DNA of 64,000 nucleotides from Lytechinus pictus (taxonomy: Eukaryota > Echinodermata > Echinoidea > Temnopleuroida > Toxopneustidae): assembly GCF_037042905.1 (NCBI RefSeq), contig NC_087251.1:45261373-45325372 (forward strand), in the 5' to 3' direction. Positions 12,587 through 26,013 of the stretch are shown one piece after another; positions within the stretch are counted from its first letter, which is position 1; every line of letters starts with the position of its first letter. A program made the translations under genes and the position numbers. The notes beneath the pieces are model-generated. The model had not been told where the DNA came from. It made no database searches and saw only the letters and a list, made by a program, of their open reading frames with translations.

Positions 12587-13407
12587 TATATATATATCAA
12601 CTGCAAAGTTATCATATAATTTGTGAAATATTTGTTATTGCTTTAATTTGAGACCATGCTATTGATATACTTGGATCGAAAATCATACATTTCATTTATT
12701 CCAGTGATGCATATTTTAATTATATTCCGTGATGCATATTTTAATTATATCCGTTTCTTTGGGCGCTAACAAAAACTTAAAATTTTCAACATCATTGTAT
12801 TTAACAAAATCAGGTATTACGACTTTTATCTTGTCAATCAGGTTGGTACGGTTGCATGCTCAGTGAAACAACATCATCAATAATATAGAAATACCGCATC
12901 TGCCATCTCGTTCGTCTTCCTTAGATAGTGAACTCGCAAAGCTTTAAAGCGCCAGAAGTTGTTCAGTACAAGTTGCACTGTGCGGACAATTATGGGTTTG
13001 TATCTCCCCTGCATGTCCATCGTCGATTCGAAGTGGGATGGGTTTGCTGGATTGTCACACGTGTTAAAAGTGACGTGGCAATAATTGCGTGTGAGATTCG
13101 ATCGAGAGGGGGCAAAGGGATGGTTGAAGTCGGAGTAAAGGTGAGGTTGTCAAGGATAATACACTATATCGTCTCTTTTGAGTTGGGAATTGCATTATGC
13201 ACGACACGATTCGAGCATATGCTTCCCTAGGAGAAAAAAGACAGCAACATAAACTTAATTATTCCAGGGTTATCATTTAATAGTGAACTTTCTTTTATTG
13301 ATTATTGATTTCCGCATGTGATCAACATGTTTAATGTTAAGACATCTTTCTGATGCCTCGAGCTTTGTCATGTTTGTGCATGATATTTTATTTCTATAGA
13401 TCCTGTA
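12587..13407. other. spacer, nothing recognised
   Basis: Includes a short local duplication of TGATGCATATTTTAATTATA near 12705-12750. The 100-codon plus frame at 12928-13230 is unsupported. Confidence 0.4.
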
Positions 13408-13565
13408 CAGGGGCTGCGGAACGGTTTTCAAAGTGGGGGGGGGGGGCTGACCATGCAAAAAATCACAATCCTATGGTCATTTTTACATTTTTGTACACGG
13501 TTTTGGAAAAAAGTGGGGGCTGAAGCCCCCCACCCCAGCCCCTCCCCCCGCTTCCGCGGCCCCTG
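13408..13565. mobile_element. short MITE with G/C-rich ends
   Basis: CAGGGGCTGCGGAAC at the left is inverse to GCTTCCGCGGCCCCTG at the right (one mismatch plus a small offset). Long G and C runs lie just inside each end. Confidence 0.6.
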
Positions 13566-13566
13566 C

Positions 13567-14455
13567 TGTAGAAAAGATGATCAGATAACACGATCTCGGA
13601 TCTCGTCATGTCTATTGGGAGATCATTATGATGAGATGCCATGATCTTCGATCTCGTCATATCTACATCCCTGGGAAGGGATGATCAGAAGACATGCACG
13701 CTCTTGTAATCTGATCATCTTTGTAATTAAGATGAAGACATGATGAGATCCAAGATCTCGTCACCTGATCATTTGTTCTACACGATGTGGACATGACTAG
13801 ATCACATCATCTGATCGTCTGTTCTACACGATGTGGGTATGACTAGATGTAAGATCACGTCATCTGATCATTATTTTGTTCTACAGGATGTGGAAATGAC
13901 TAGATCCGAGATCTCGTCATCTGATCATTCTGTTCTACACGATGTGGACATGACATAGATCTAAGATCACGTCGTCATTCTGATCACTTGTTCTATATAT
14001 ACAGGATGTGAATATGACTAGATCCGAGATCTTGTCATCTGATCATCTCTTCTACATGATGTAGACATGGTGAGATCTAAGATCATGGCATCTCACTATC
14101 TCTCCCATGCACAGGATGTCGAGATGTAAGATCACATTTTCTGATCATCTCTTCTACACGGTGTCTACCTGACGAGATCTATAGATTATGATGGCATCTG
14201 ATCATCTTTTTTTAATTGTTAGACATGACAAGATCCGAGATTTCGATATCTTACCGTCATTCTATTCTACAGGATGTAGAAATAACGAGATCCGAGATCT
14301 TGTCACTTGATCATTCTTTTCTACAGGATGCAGACATAACGAGATCCGAGATCTTGTCATCTGATCATCCCTTTACAGAATGCATACATGACGAGATCTG
14401 AGATATCATCATCTGATAATTTTTTTCCTCAGGGATGGAGACATAATGAGATCAT
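13567..14455. repeat. GATC-rich minisatellite, ~60-70-bp unit
   Basis: About 13 degenerate units carry ATCTGATCAT, TTCTACA(C/G)GATGT and GAGATC(C/T)GAGATCT. Units differ by small indels. Each is rich in GATC and in the near-palindrome GATCCGAGATCTCG. Non-coding. Confidence 0.85.
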
Positions 14456-14775
14456 TATCTAAACACTGGGTGGGACATTTAATTTTTCATAGGCAGGTGA
14501 ATAAAATGTATAAATATTATTGTGTTGTTGTGCAGTTAACGAGCTTTAAATTGGTAAATGATTTGCCAATTTCACTTTTGGGACCGGTTAGGATTAGTCT
14601 AGAACCATGATTAAATTTGGGGTGGGGTATGACTAGTGTATAACCACTGAAAACTTCGGTGAAGTGTGTCACACTCTGATGGATGGACAGAATCGATCTT
14701 ATGAGGGCGACAGACCTCTTTATAAATTTCATACATCAACTTCGTCGTTTGTTGCCGAATTCGACACCCACACCA

Positions 14776-14927
14776 GGGGCCGTTTTATAAAGAGTTACAT
14801 CAGTTGTAACTTTGCCAGTATGGCAACTACCATGACAACAGGGCCGGCTCAGCAGCCAATCAAAATCAAGGTTACCATGGTAGTTGCCATAATGGCAACA
14901 GTTGCAACTCTTTATGAAACGGGCCCC
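14776..14927. mobile_element. palindromic MITE
   Basis: The left end GGGGCCGTTTTATAAAGAGT is inverse to the right end ACTCTTTATGAAACGGGCCC. The palindrome extends through GGCAACTACCATG near the centre. 152 bp, non-coding. Confidence 0.8.
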
Positions 14928-15424
14928 AGAACTAATAGTGTATTTTAACTAATTCATCACTTATTTAAATTGAATATTCAGATTACTTTATTATCCTTCA
15001 AACTGAAATTACCTGCACAATATTCTATATTATCTTTACACAAAACATGTATACAAATTCACCTGAATGTGGGCCTATACTTGACCCACGTGTATTGAAT
15101 CTGCATTTCTTCTTTTATATATAACTGTGCTATATCTATCAATTTCATTATTCCGTAAAATAGAATAGATGTTTGATGAAATGTTTATTTATTTCATTTA
15201 CCTGCATTGCTTACAGATATTTTCTCTAACCTTTTTGTATTTTGGGAGCAGGTAGTATACACCCAAACAAAACAAAATTATCTCATCACCTCAATAAATC
15301 TAGTGACATTACCCTTTTACTACAAATTTAAGCCACTTCTAACAGTATTACTTGCCGGAATCTCGGCACGTCTTCTGCACATAGCATCGAGACTGTTCAG
15401 AGCGGTGGCATTCGGCGTCTGACC
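14928..15424. other. spacer, nothing recognised
   Basis: The 71-codon plus frame at 15207-15422 has no support. Confidence 0.35.
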
Positions 15425-15565
15425 TGGGGTCCGCAACACAAAGCTTAGCAATGATCGTAGAACATTTTTCTACGATTGATTGCATTGACTATAATGTACA
15501 ATCAATCGCGAAAATCAAGCATAGGCCTACGATTAATCGCCACCCTTTGAGTTACGGGACCCTGG
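15425..15565. mobile_element. palindromic MITE, same family as 9441-9550 (inverted)
   Basis: It starts GGGGTCCGCAACACAAAGCT and ends GTTACGGGACCC. The internal AGCAATGATCGTAGAACAT matches the reverse complement of the inner element at 9.5 kb. It sits directly upstream of the putative promoter of the downstream gene. Confidence 0.7.
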
Positions 15566-15577
15566 CTTGGTCGTAGC

Positions 15578-15585
15578 TATATAAA
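15578..15585 (+). promoter_or_regulatory. possible TATA box of the 16088 gene
   Basis: TATATAAA followed by GG, about 500 bp upstream of the chosen start codon, in otherwise non-repetitive sequence. A second AT-rich candidate is ATAAATATATAG near 15763. No transcript evidence, so weak. Confidence 0.25.
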
Positions 15586-16087
15586 GGCTGCTGGTATGTT
15601 GTCAATGAATTTACCCCCACCCTAGATGTCGCCTCTGAGCCCATTCCAACCTCTCATCAGATGTCAAGAAGACATTGCTGTGTGTATACCCCTGACCGAG
15701 TCACAAATGTCATCGGATTCTATAGGCTGGGCCAGCTGTAGCCGCTGTAGCACGCACTGAGAATAAATATATAGAAATTCAAAGAGCGAAAAGGGGATGC
15801 GCTAACGCCGATTTTGTTGCAGGCGCTGCATTGGAACGGTTACCGCTTGGTATTTTACGCCCGTCGATTCCTTACCCACTGGTAACTTCGTGTGTGTTTG
15901 TCTTCATTGCTGACTCGTCCTTAATGTACTGACTCTTTGAATGTGTGCATATGTTTGTTGAAAAATCCACATATCTGGCCACCATACGTAGATTACTGAA
16001 TCGGCAATTACTGAAGAACTTGATCAATTACTTGAACTGAGTTTGTAGATTGACTCTGTCTTGATCTACTCGCAAAAGGAATTAAAT

Positions 16088-16682
16088 ATGGCGTATGCTT
16101 ATTCTCCGAGTAGTTTGTATGATCCGAGCTACACGCCGGTGACGCCACGTCGTAAGCGACGATCAAAGTCAGTACCTCCACCATCGAATTCCCTTCCTTC
16201 CAGTGAAACAACTGCAGAGTTTCGCTCCAACAGAGCTTGGACATCGTCCCAGTATATTCGAGGTTTATCCGTTGGTCCATCTTACCAGCAAAAGGCTTAT
16301 GACACCGTGAGGCGCCAGTATTTCGTCCCACAGAACATCCCGCCGAGGAGGACCCTGTCAAATGCCTACAACCTGAGGCCACCCCCATCCTACCACCATA
16401 CCATGGCCCGCCTGGGAAGCACTACTGGCCTGAAGACACAGGATCCGTACTACTACGCCAGCCGCGACTACCTGTCACGCACTGGAAGTTACTATGGAAC
16501 CTACGGTCGCCCAAGGCAGTATAGAGCACCACAGTCAAGAGTGTCCCAGTTCTACCCAGGACCTTCTGAGGACATCTACTCACCCGGGTATGGCAGTAAT
16601 CGCTACAGCAGGAGTCCTGCCAAGCGCCGACCTTTGTCACAGTCATACTCTCCTGTAATCCTTGAGTCACAAGATGATCTAG
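16088..16682 (+). CDS. exon 1 of the unrecognised repeat-protein gene
   Basis: Encodes residues 1-198 plus the first base of codon 199. Balanced codon use and higher GC than the flanks support coding. If the donor at 16683 were ignored, the frame would stop only nine codons later, after ISHVMV. Confidence 0.75.
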
Positions 16683-19600
16683 GTAGGATCTCGCACGTAA
16701 TGGTCTAGAGATAGTGACGACATTTCGTATAGGTCCATTTAGGGAAGCAATTAAGATCATGCCTTTAATAAGAAACCCAGTTCTGTCCATTTTAGCATCA
16801 TGCTTAGTGCTGGTTTGTTTTCGGCAGACAAAAATGTAGATTGTAGACAAACCCAACTAAAATTGATTATTAAATACATTTTTAATAATGTTCCTAACAT
16901 AATTTTAGTGTGTTATCAATGGACAAAACTCTAAGGATTAGGAACAACACTATCTTATCTTGTCACACAACGATCCTGTAAAGTTAAGTTATCTTTGAAG
17001 ATTTGTAGAACATTCTTCCTGGAGCAGCTATTTTTTAGATGACACGGTATTCTGCTATATTTAAGATTGCACTGCCACTATTCTCACATACTGAGCTCTG
17101 ACCATTGTAATTTTCTCATTTCTCATTCTCATTGGAATTAGCTTTTCTCCAAACCCACTGTCTAAAGACGATAATCATGAAAACAAAAGTGCCCCATATT
17201 TTGTTTTCATGAGAACAAGATCTTATTTTCAGAACACTTCACGTATGCACCTCTCATCCATGACTCATGAATAAGATGCCACTGCTTCCGAATAAAAACA
17301 AAGGGAAAATGTTCTGCTCAACTTTTGCCAGATAGCATTTAATTTCATTTCATTATTTTAGTCCTATGATCATAATACAATAATATGATTGCTAATATTT
17401 CGATTTAAAAATGAATTATGTTACATTAACTACTACAGCATGTATACTCTTATTCGGGGATATGTGCAGTTCTTTTGTAGTCGTTGTGACCTTGATTTAA
17501 TTAAATCTTACCAACAAAAATAATTGCTTTTTGAGATTTTTTAAATTTTTCATATTTTTATAACAATTAGTATATTTCCACTGCAGCCTGTAATAATGAT
17601 AGCTTTATGCTTATACTTGTATGATGGTAGAAACACAAAGATTTTGAAAAAGAGATCATGAGCACTTCATCATTTATATTAGAAGAGTTTGGATAAGGGG
17701 GGGGGGGTGCGGGGGCTGATTGAAATAGATGTTGCGATGATTTAATTGATGTATATGTTTATACTTTTACTTACTGCTAATTTATCTATCATGCTTTGCT
17801 TTGTGCTTATTTGCATTGTTTGGCTACCAACATTATGATAACGTCGTTTTTGGTCAACTGTTAGTAATGATGTATTTTGAAATGATGTCAAATTTTCATT
17901 TTGAGAAATTTTGAGATTACCAAGAGAAAGAGAGAGGGGGTGGGGTGGCTATGCAACATTTTTGTACTATATGTATCAAGTTTGTAAGTTTACAGGATGT
18001 GAAAATGAATGTTAAATGGTCATCGATGTGATCCTTGTTAATGTTCAATATTTTTGTTTTATGGTAATAGTTCATCATTTTCAAAAGTTTGAAGGTTTTT
18101 GAAAGGCACATAAAGGATATGATTACCAAACTCAATGTTGAGTAATTTCTGGCCTGACCTATGTATATATGTAAATCGAATTTCTTTCAGTGTTTACTTG
18201 TTTATTTATCTCTTCATGGTGAAAACGTTTTCTGAATTATATTCGGTTGAGTTCGGTTAAGCGAGGAAGACCGCAATTTAGAACAGTCATACATGATAAA
18301 AGATAACCGGAAATAAGCAAAGAAAAAGGATTCTCCAACTGCATTTTTCGTTTCTACACAAAAATGATAGGATGTTCTCAATGGTGCTTCAATAGTTTAT
18401 TTATACAGTTTCATTAATACCAATAGAGTATCATAACTTAGGAATTCAAGAAATTATAGTGATATTTATTTTTATATGGTCTGTTCTATAACTCTCGCAT
18501 TATATGTGTAATAGATCATCACTTAGAGTACTTTCATCATTATATTTTTTAGTATAGAGTATTTCTTCCTAATAACTTTTAGTGCCTTATATGAATATCT
18601 GATCATCGTTTACGTAATTTTATCATGCCATAAAAAGGGCAAAAAGAACGAGCACGGCAATAGAAAGGATCACTGATACGAAATTATTATGAGCAGAATT
18701 TTCGGTTAGTTTTTCCTTCACAAGTTGTAAGACTGGCAGTTAAGAAATTTCTTTGAAGACATTCAGTTCATGCTGTCGTAAAATTTTGCATCATTGTACG
18801 AAAGCGTTTGAATGCATGGATTGGAAAACGTTTTTTTTTTGTTGGCCATCATTGATTAAATTGTCATGGTGCCTGGAATTCATATATGGATGTTTTTATT
18901 GTTTTATTTTGTTTGTAGTGTAGTGTGGAAAGTATACGGCTGCCATTTTAGATATTTGGCTATTTATATATACCACGCGTTATTTTCTAGAGTGGACTTT
19001 TGAGTTGCCTGAAATAAATATATATGTATATATATATGCACTTTTTTGTTACTTAAAGGGAATGATCAGCAATGGCTGCACAAGCACAATTTATTTCGAA
19101 AAACACAACAATTATTTAGTCACATAGACATATTTCACCTGAAAGAATTTGATTATGGTTAGAATTAATATCACTGATTTTCAAACGAAGCACTCGTTGT
19201 GTATACACATATTTTGTTTGCAACAGCGGTTCTTTGTTTCACTCAAGCAAATAACCTAAAATGATTTTTTTTTCCTCCAAATTATACAAAATTCCTTAAA
19301 GAAATAAAATTTAATTGGATGATAATAATTGTTGCTGTATAAGCTGTGTTATCGAAATTCATAGCTGATTTCAATCATCTGCTTTTTCGTTTTTGGAATG
19401 AAGGAAGAAACATTATTTCGACACCCAAAAGTAAAAATCAAACAGACTAGGAATATATGTTTAATAGAATATCATTTCCTGTGAGGTCTATTTCAAAATA
19501 CTGTTTTGAAAAATCCGCGTTGACTGCGGTTGCTTTCTGGTGGTGACAATTCTTGTCGATGCATATATATTTATTGGGAAAACATAGTTGGCAAAGTGGT

Positions 19601-20520
19601 AGATAGTCATGATAGAAGTGGTTGGAAGTGGTGATAACTAATTTATATGTGGTCAGGAAATTCCAATGTCGCTAGTATTGTAGATTAACAATGGTGATAC
19701 TCAAGAATTAAAACATGATCAAGAACAATCAAGTATGGGTATATTCTCTTGACCGAAATTTAATGTCTCCCCTTAATACTGGAAAACCGAACACAACACA
19801 GGAGAGAGTACAACTCTGTCTTTACATACATAACCCCTACATACCATAGATTCTATGGGGTGGGAATATGCTGAATAGATCAAATGACATCTATGGAATG
19901 CTATGTTTGTGCGCTATCGTCATTAGATGCGCTTATTGAATGGGTCGAGAATAGCTTGAGCCCATATAACACATGGTTCTTATACTGAATCTGCCACTGT
20001 TTTCTACATGGCTCGATACGTTCAGATATACACCGTAAAAACGCTGTTCAAAATTTTAATCAAGTTGTTTGGGCTTGTCACTGTAACAGCAAGTTCTTTA
20101 AACTTTTAAACGATAAAAAAATGAATTGTTGAGACTTTTTAAACAACTTGTTTAAGACTTTAAACCAATTTGTTTAAACAACGGTTTTTTTTTAAACAGT
20201 GTTTTTACAGTATATTATACACATGTATCTAATATTTTTAAAACAAAACCTTGGTTCAAATAATTATGAGGCTGCATGCTAAACGAATTGGGATTTTCTT
20301 TAAACCAAAAGTTGGTATATAATATGATTTATATTTTACCCAAATTTGGGGTTGGTTAAAGTATATTCTTAGATCATAAGCAAAATTGTGTCATATCCAG
20401 TATTCTGGTTCCATATATGTAATAACTATAACTATTGAGCCTCTGATCAGTGCATCAGATATAGTACATCAAAATTACATATTTATATATATAAATAAAT
20501 AAATAAAAATATATATATAT

Positions 20521-20590
<70 letters not shown>

Positions 20591-20658
20591 AAAGTTATAC
20601 ATGTACAACAGCTTTGGCAACTCTTTTATTTAAATATTGTAAAGAAATGGATGAAGAG

Positions 20659-20699
<41 letters not shown>

Positions 20700-23600
20700 A
20701 TCATATATATATATATATATAATTATATATATATGTATCATAATCTACAACAGTCATGTTAGATTCTACTGGTCTTACAATACTAGCATGTCAATTTATG
20801 ATGGTATTCTTATCATTGTCAACATATTGCACTAAGCGATAAAGAACGGATCGGCTGTTATCAATTTATATATACCCATCAAGCTAATGCAACCAATCTG
20901 ATCGCAATGAGGCTAATGATGATAACATATACCCTGTCAAAGTATTCTTCATGATGTTCCGCGGTAAACAGACTGAATGTAGTATTTTGAATTTATTTAC
21001 GTCTGAATTCGATTTATACCAAGCAGTATTAGTTCAGCAACAACAAAAATTCTTTAAAAAATCACTACAGAATTATATTTTTATTATACATATATATTTA
21101 CAATTATTGGGAAAAAATAATACTATACAATTCAACGTTGATAATGTAAGCTATGGTTATATGTTGTTATACTACACTGGATAATTATTGGAAAATACGA
21201 ATTCCTCGGTTACCAACTTATGAGGAATAGTGAAAGCTTTTTCTTTTTTAAAATCTTTTGTTCACTTTATAGAAGAAGGGATAAAAACTTATTTCCTTTC
21301 CAATGAGAAATGCAGTCTCTTTAATACTCAGATTGAACGTTGGTGATCTAAGTTAGATATTGACTTATAGTAAACTGGATAATTATTGGGAAATTTGGAA
21401 TTTTTTGTTCATGCCCTATTATGATAAATAATGAAAGGCTGCCTATCTCATCCAGCTTATCGTAAATTGGGTTTGTGATCTAAGTTAAATATTGAGTTAT
21501 ATCAGACTGCACAGTTATTGGGAAATTGGAATTCTTTGTTCATGCCCTATTATGATGAATAATGTAAGGCTGCCTTTCTCATCCAGCTTATAGTAAATTG
21601 GGTAATACTCGGACTATCTAAGTTAGATATTGAGTTATAGTGCACTGGATAATTATGGGAATATGGAATTCCTCGCTTACCAATTTATGAGGAATGGAAA
21701 TTGTCATTTTGTTCAGCTTATATAAATGGATTACTAATCTGTTTTCTTTCCATTGAAAAATACTGTCTCTTTGATACTACCAGTCACCGTTGATGATCTA
21801 GGGTAGATGTGGATCTATAGTACATGGGACGCAGAGAAATGGTATACCCATAAATGTGCCTGCCAGCTGCATAGCTCAGCTTCCCTCCTTAGCTATCTGT
21901 TACAATGGCCTAGATTACGTCTGCATTCTTGCCGATCATGCCGCACCGGGGCTCTGGTCCGTGCTTTCAGGGGTGTATGTAGGTGGGGTGGGAGACGCGG
22001 TAAATCGTGTCGCATTTCACAACCCCTTTCACAATGGAGAGTATAGGCAGGAGGAGCCGTGTTAACGAACACGAGGTTTAAACGAGTTATGTTGTGTGTA
22101 CGGTTATGTGGAGGGTGTGTGAGTGTGACATATGTTTGGGAGAAAGAGGCGTGTGTTTGGGTAAGGCTGTGTGCGTGTGTGTGTGAGCGGGTGTGTGTGG
22201 TCGCGAAAGGATATAGGGGAGTAAGCTACAGATATAGTACGTGTATGTTCTTTAAGTAAGGATTGTGGGAAGGTGTGTTGGATGTGTGTGAAAAGAGCGC
22301 ACGTATGGTAGGTGGAATGTTAGCTTGTTCAAGGGTCGGGATGTGTGTGTGTGTTTGTCCAGGATATTAATCCCTCGCTTAACGCACCAGGGCATATTTG
22401 ATATATGTTGTTAGGGTGAACGTACGTGTGGGTGTGGTGTGTATGAATGAATGTGATAATATATTGCCAAGGCTATTCGATCCTAGTTCATTGAATATGG
22501 ACTATTATCCCTAGCGCATCTGTGTAAGGAGTGTAATTTTTGGCATCTTAACAACACTCTTTTGGCATCTTAACAACACTCTTTTGCCAAGCTTTATGAA
22601 CATAGTCCGTCTCTCTAATGAGCTTTGTGAATGGTCTCGAGTGAGTACGGTAGGTAGACCCATCCAAGAAAAGCCATGTGTATGCTGGTATAGACATGAT
22701 GCTACAGTAGGGAGTGCACGACGAACGACGGATTCAAGAACATAGAAAATGTATTGTCAATGCTCTTCGTGACAACGAACAACCAAGAAGTCTTTGTCAA
22801 AAATATTATTGGTAAATCAAAACAGCAGTTTCGTCCTGGACTCTGGACAAACGACATATTTGGAAATTTTTGTCGCTCCGAAACGAAGCTGCTATTTCGG
22901 TTCACCAATTGTCGACAAAGACCTCCAAGCTGTACTTTGTCACTTCACGGGCATTTTCAATACACTTAACGTGTTCTTGAATTCCGTTCTACGACGCAGT
23001 GCGATAACTTCATACATAATGCCCTTAAAGGCGATTATAATCAGGCAAAGTTACAATACACATGTGATCATTCAGAATTATCACATGAAACGTAAAATTT
23101 GTAAAAGTCAAAATTCTAACGAAGATAAATTATTGTTTTGAAAATAAAAAAAAGGTTAGAATTTTCACTACTTTTAGGAGTACACATAGCGGGAAATTGA
23201 TTTTTAAAAGTAAGGGATAGAAGAGAAAATATGATAGGTATAGGTAGTTTTGGGCCGGAGAAGAGTCAGAAACAGAGAGAGAGAGAGAAGTGAGAGTGAG
23301 AATATGATGGGACAAGAGAATTGTTCCGGTCAACCTATTTCAAGATAGGTAAGTGAAATATTCAGTTTTCAATTTACTAAACCTCAAACAAATGGGAGGG
23401 GGCAATAATTGGATTGGATAAATCTTAGCGAACCGGACAATACAAGATAGACCTTCTGTTGAAATCCTTACATAAGATTCACAATATGGTGAATCGAAAA
23501 GACATGTCACACAATACTTTTTCCAACTATTAAAAATATTTTCCCATAATTATTTTGGTAGATTTTATCGAAGTTAAAGACTTAGTGCATCTTGAAAGCT

Positions 23601-24418
23601 TATCAACAAAATGTGATATAGAACAACACAACACAGGGCTGCCTGGCTGTAGCTGAGGCATGCATGGTATGCACTACTAATGCTGCACCATAAAGTTGCA
23701 ATAAGCTGTTGAGCTAAGTAGAAAAAAGATAAATGGTCTTTAGAGAATATGAATATTTTGGGGTTAGTGTGCAAAAAAAAAACATTAGTAAAAAAAAAAG
23801 GGAATCACAGAGGTATAATACTTCATGAACATGCTCTAATCAGTAGGCTTTCTCTTCATACCCACGTTTATTATTTCAGAGGTAGCAAAGCCTCTTAAAA
23901 CGAAAGAACATCAAGCCGAAGTGAAGCCTCCTTCTCCTCCTGTTAGGGCAGTTGTCGGAAAAACCGATGTATCTAAAGATGAAGGCGTCACTGACATCGA
24001 GCAGAAGGCCAGCGACATCAAGAGCGTTGTCAGTCCACCAGTACGCGCTGTCCAACTGGGAGAAACTGATGTCAGCACTGACCACGGTGCCGACGTCACC
24101 GACCTCGAACAACGCGTCGAGGATGCTAAGGACGTAGTCAGTCCTCCAGTGCGAGCTGTCCAGATGGGACAAGCCGACATCGCGCAAGGCCAAGCCGCTG
24201 ATTTCACCGACTTCGAAGAACTGACTGAGATCGCTGTCGATTTGGACTTCAATCCACATCCAGTGCGAGCCGTGCAGCTCGGCGAGGCTGAATTGGCCAA
24301 TGACTCCATGAACGAAGTCGCTGAGCTCAACAATAACCCCAGTGATGAACCACAAGCTCAAAAAGCAACCATCATTGAGGACCCACAAGCAGAGTTTGCT
24401 CAGCAGAGTGAATCCTAA
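16088..24418 (+). CDS. two-exon gene, unrecognised 377-aa repeat protein
   Basis: Exons 16088-16682 and 23880-24418 join in phase 1 (donor CTAG|GTAGGA, acceptor TTATTTCAG|AG), giving 377 residues. I chose the ATG at 16088 (MAYAYSPSSL), nine codons inside the longer open frame, because it has an AAAT-ATGG context. Residues 1-198 are rich in Tyr, Arg, Ser and Pro, with a basic patch PRRKRRSK near 18-25 and several YGxY/SRSP-like stretches, probably disordered. Residues 199-377 are acidic and contain four repeats of 33-39 residues. Each opens with PPVRAV (HPVRAV in the last) and holds a DxTDxEQ-like segment. No signal peptide, membrane helix or known domain was seen. I do not recognise the family. 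A cytoskeletal or ciliary role is possible from composition but is speculation. Additional phase-1 exons inside the 7.2-kb intron cannot be excluded. Confidence 0.7.
20031..20211. mobile_element. MITE, same family as 12311-12528
   Basis: Ends CACCGTAAAAACGCTGTT and AAACAGTGTTTTTACAG are imperfectly inverse. The interior is rich in GTTTAAA, as in the 12.3-kb copy. Confidence 0.65.
20505..20735. repeat. (TA)n and (CA)n/(TG)n microsatellites
   Basis: Alternating TA and CA/TG runs at about 20510-20590 and TA runs at about 20660-20735. Short frames here are Tyr/Ile repeats without meaning. Confidence 0.9.
22716..23010 (+). repeat. dispersed repeat family, copy A
   Basis: Shares blocks with copies at 27800-28100 and 42118-42290: GTATTGTCAA, CTTTGTC(A/G)AAAAT, CTGGACAAACGACAT, CCGAAACG and GTGTTCTTGAATTC. 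The blocks are collinear. Frames through it are short and differ between copies, so it is likely a non-coding mobile element of unknown class. Confidence 0.7.
23880..24418 (+). CDS. exon 2 (last) of the unrecognised repeat-protein gene
   Basis: Completes codon 199 (G|AG, Glu) and encodes the Pro-rich linker and four PPVRAV repeats (starting near residues 214, 247, 283 and 322). It ends EFAQQSES then TAA. The third base varies between repeats while the protein motif is kept, which argues for selection on protein. Confidence 0.75.
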
Positions 24419-24660
24419 CTAACCAAGTCAAAAGTTGTCCTAAAAATAATATAAATGCACGACATCACTTTAATTCTTGAGGTTAACAATAATTTTAAAT
24501 GCATTCTTAAATAAATGCACGACATCACTTTAATTCTTAAGGTTGTTAAATTTATTCTTTAAAATATTTATATAACTCATGTTTCGTCCAAGTTGATGAA
24601 CAAGAGTGTATTGCTGATTCTTTTGTTTCACCACCATGCAAGCCAACTAAATAAAGAAGC
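24419..24660 (+). other. probable 3' UTR with a 60-bp tandem duplication and AATAAA
   Basis: TAAATGCACGACATCACTTT repeats at 24452 and 24512 (period 60). A canonical AATAAA lies at 24650-24655, a plausible polyadenylation signal about 230 bp after the stop. Confidence 0.5.
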
Positions 24661-25773
24661 TCAACGAAACAGCTATAACTTTGAGGCCAATGAGTGATAC
24701 ATTAAAATATCAAGGTACTCCCTTTGTATTTGAAACGTTTTTAAGGTTCAAGAATTTAATATATCTGTCACCTCACCACTGTAAAAAGTAAAATGCTACA
24801 GTAACGCAGTGTTGCATTCATTAAGAATAAAACAGCTCTTAACAGGAGGCTAAAAAGTGATATAATATTGCTTTATTTATGTTTTCTATACCAGAAGAGG
24901 TAGGCTTATAAATACACCGAACTTCGCACAAGTCTCATTGCATTTGATTAGACTTGAAGGTTCAAGAATTGACATATCTGTCAGCTCACGATAACAAATG
25001 AATTAGTAAAGAAATGTAGCATCAGCTATGAAGATGGTAGGTGTGGAAACGGTGAACCCCCTTTCACACACCCTCATCATCATTAGGAAGCAATTGCTAG
25101 ACTAATCATTATAGAAAAGGGTCATCCATCATTATCGGTTAAGTGGTGGACAGATTAGAGTAGTTATGCTGTAAAGGGAATCGATTTGTGTTCTGGGGAA
25201 CCGGCCTTTGAGATTGCGCCATATAATATTTTGTTAGAAATACACCAAAAAAAGTTTATCCGCAAACATTATAACGAGTGAAGGAATGAGATGATGAAAA
25301 AAAAATGCTTACATCAAATTACATCATTATTATTATTATTATTATCATTTTTATTCATTTAGACACAAAATTATTGTCATTGAGATTTGATTAAAACATA
25401 TACCCATGTTAAAAAAATAGATATAGATTATTTAATTGTTTGAAAGGTGAGAGCAAAGTATAATCTTTAATTGTGATGCTTTGAACATTGCACAGAACTA
25501 AATCATGGCGTTTCTCGGCCCTGGATGATATGATGAAGTGGCGCAGATGAGCTCTACGCCATGTTTGTTGACATTGTCCCGTACCAAATACCAAGTCGCC
25601 AAACACTTCCTGACAAACCAAAATAATGTCAGAGCCCTTTCACATTGAAAGAAATAGAGTGTTAGGGAGAGGGGGAGAACAGAGAGGGAGATAGGGGCAA
25701 TGCACTTTGTATTGATATTGCAGTGCTTATTATGTATGCGTATTAAGAAATCAATGTGTTTTATTTATTGCAA
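24661..25773. other. spacer, nothing recognised
   Basis: AT-rich, with an ATT microsatellite at about 25325-25350. Confidence 0.4.
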
Positions 25774-26013
25774 GGGCGGAAATCTCTCCCAAAGGTAGGG
25801 AGACCAGGGGCTGGAAAATTTGACAAGCAAAAAAAAAAGAAAAAAAAAAGAAAAGGTTTTCACCCCAAATGTAAGGTAATTTTGACCAAAAATACATGTT
25901 TTATTTCGATTTTGAATGATGCATTTATTTCCATCATTAAAGAGCAAAAATATGTCCCCCCTACTATTTTGGGTAGGGGGGGGGGGGACGCGTCCCCCCT
26001 GGGATTTCCGCCC
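25774..26013. mobile_element. MITE with GGGCGGAAATC ends
   Basis: GGGCGGAAATC at the left and GATTTCCGCCC at the right are exact inverses. The interior has a poly-A/AAAG run and long G and C runs near the right end. Confidence 0.7.

Larger units (their letters stand above)
16683..23879 (+). other. 7.2-kb intron, AT-rich with few repeats
   Basis: Mostly AT-rich unique-looking sequence. It holds a MITE (20031-20211), (TA)n/(CA)n tracts (about 20470-20735), three diverged units sharing a TAATTATTGGGAAA-like word between about 21180 and 21670, a GTGTGT-rich stretch (22100-22450) and one copy of a dispersed repeat (22716-23010). No convincing internal exon was seen. Confidence 0.55.
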
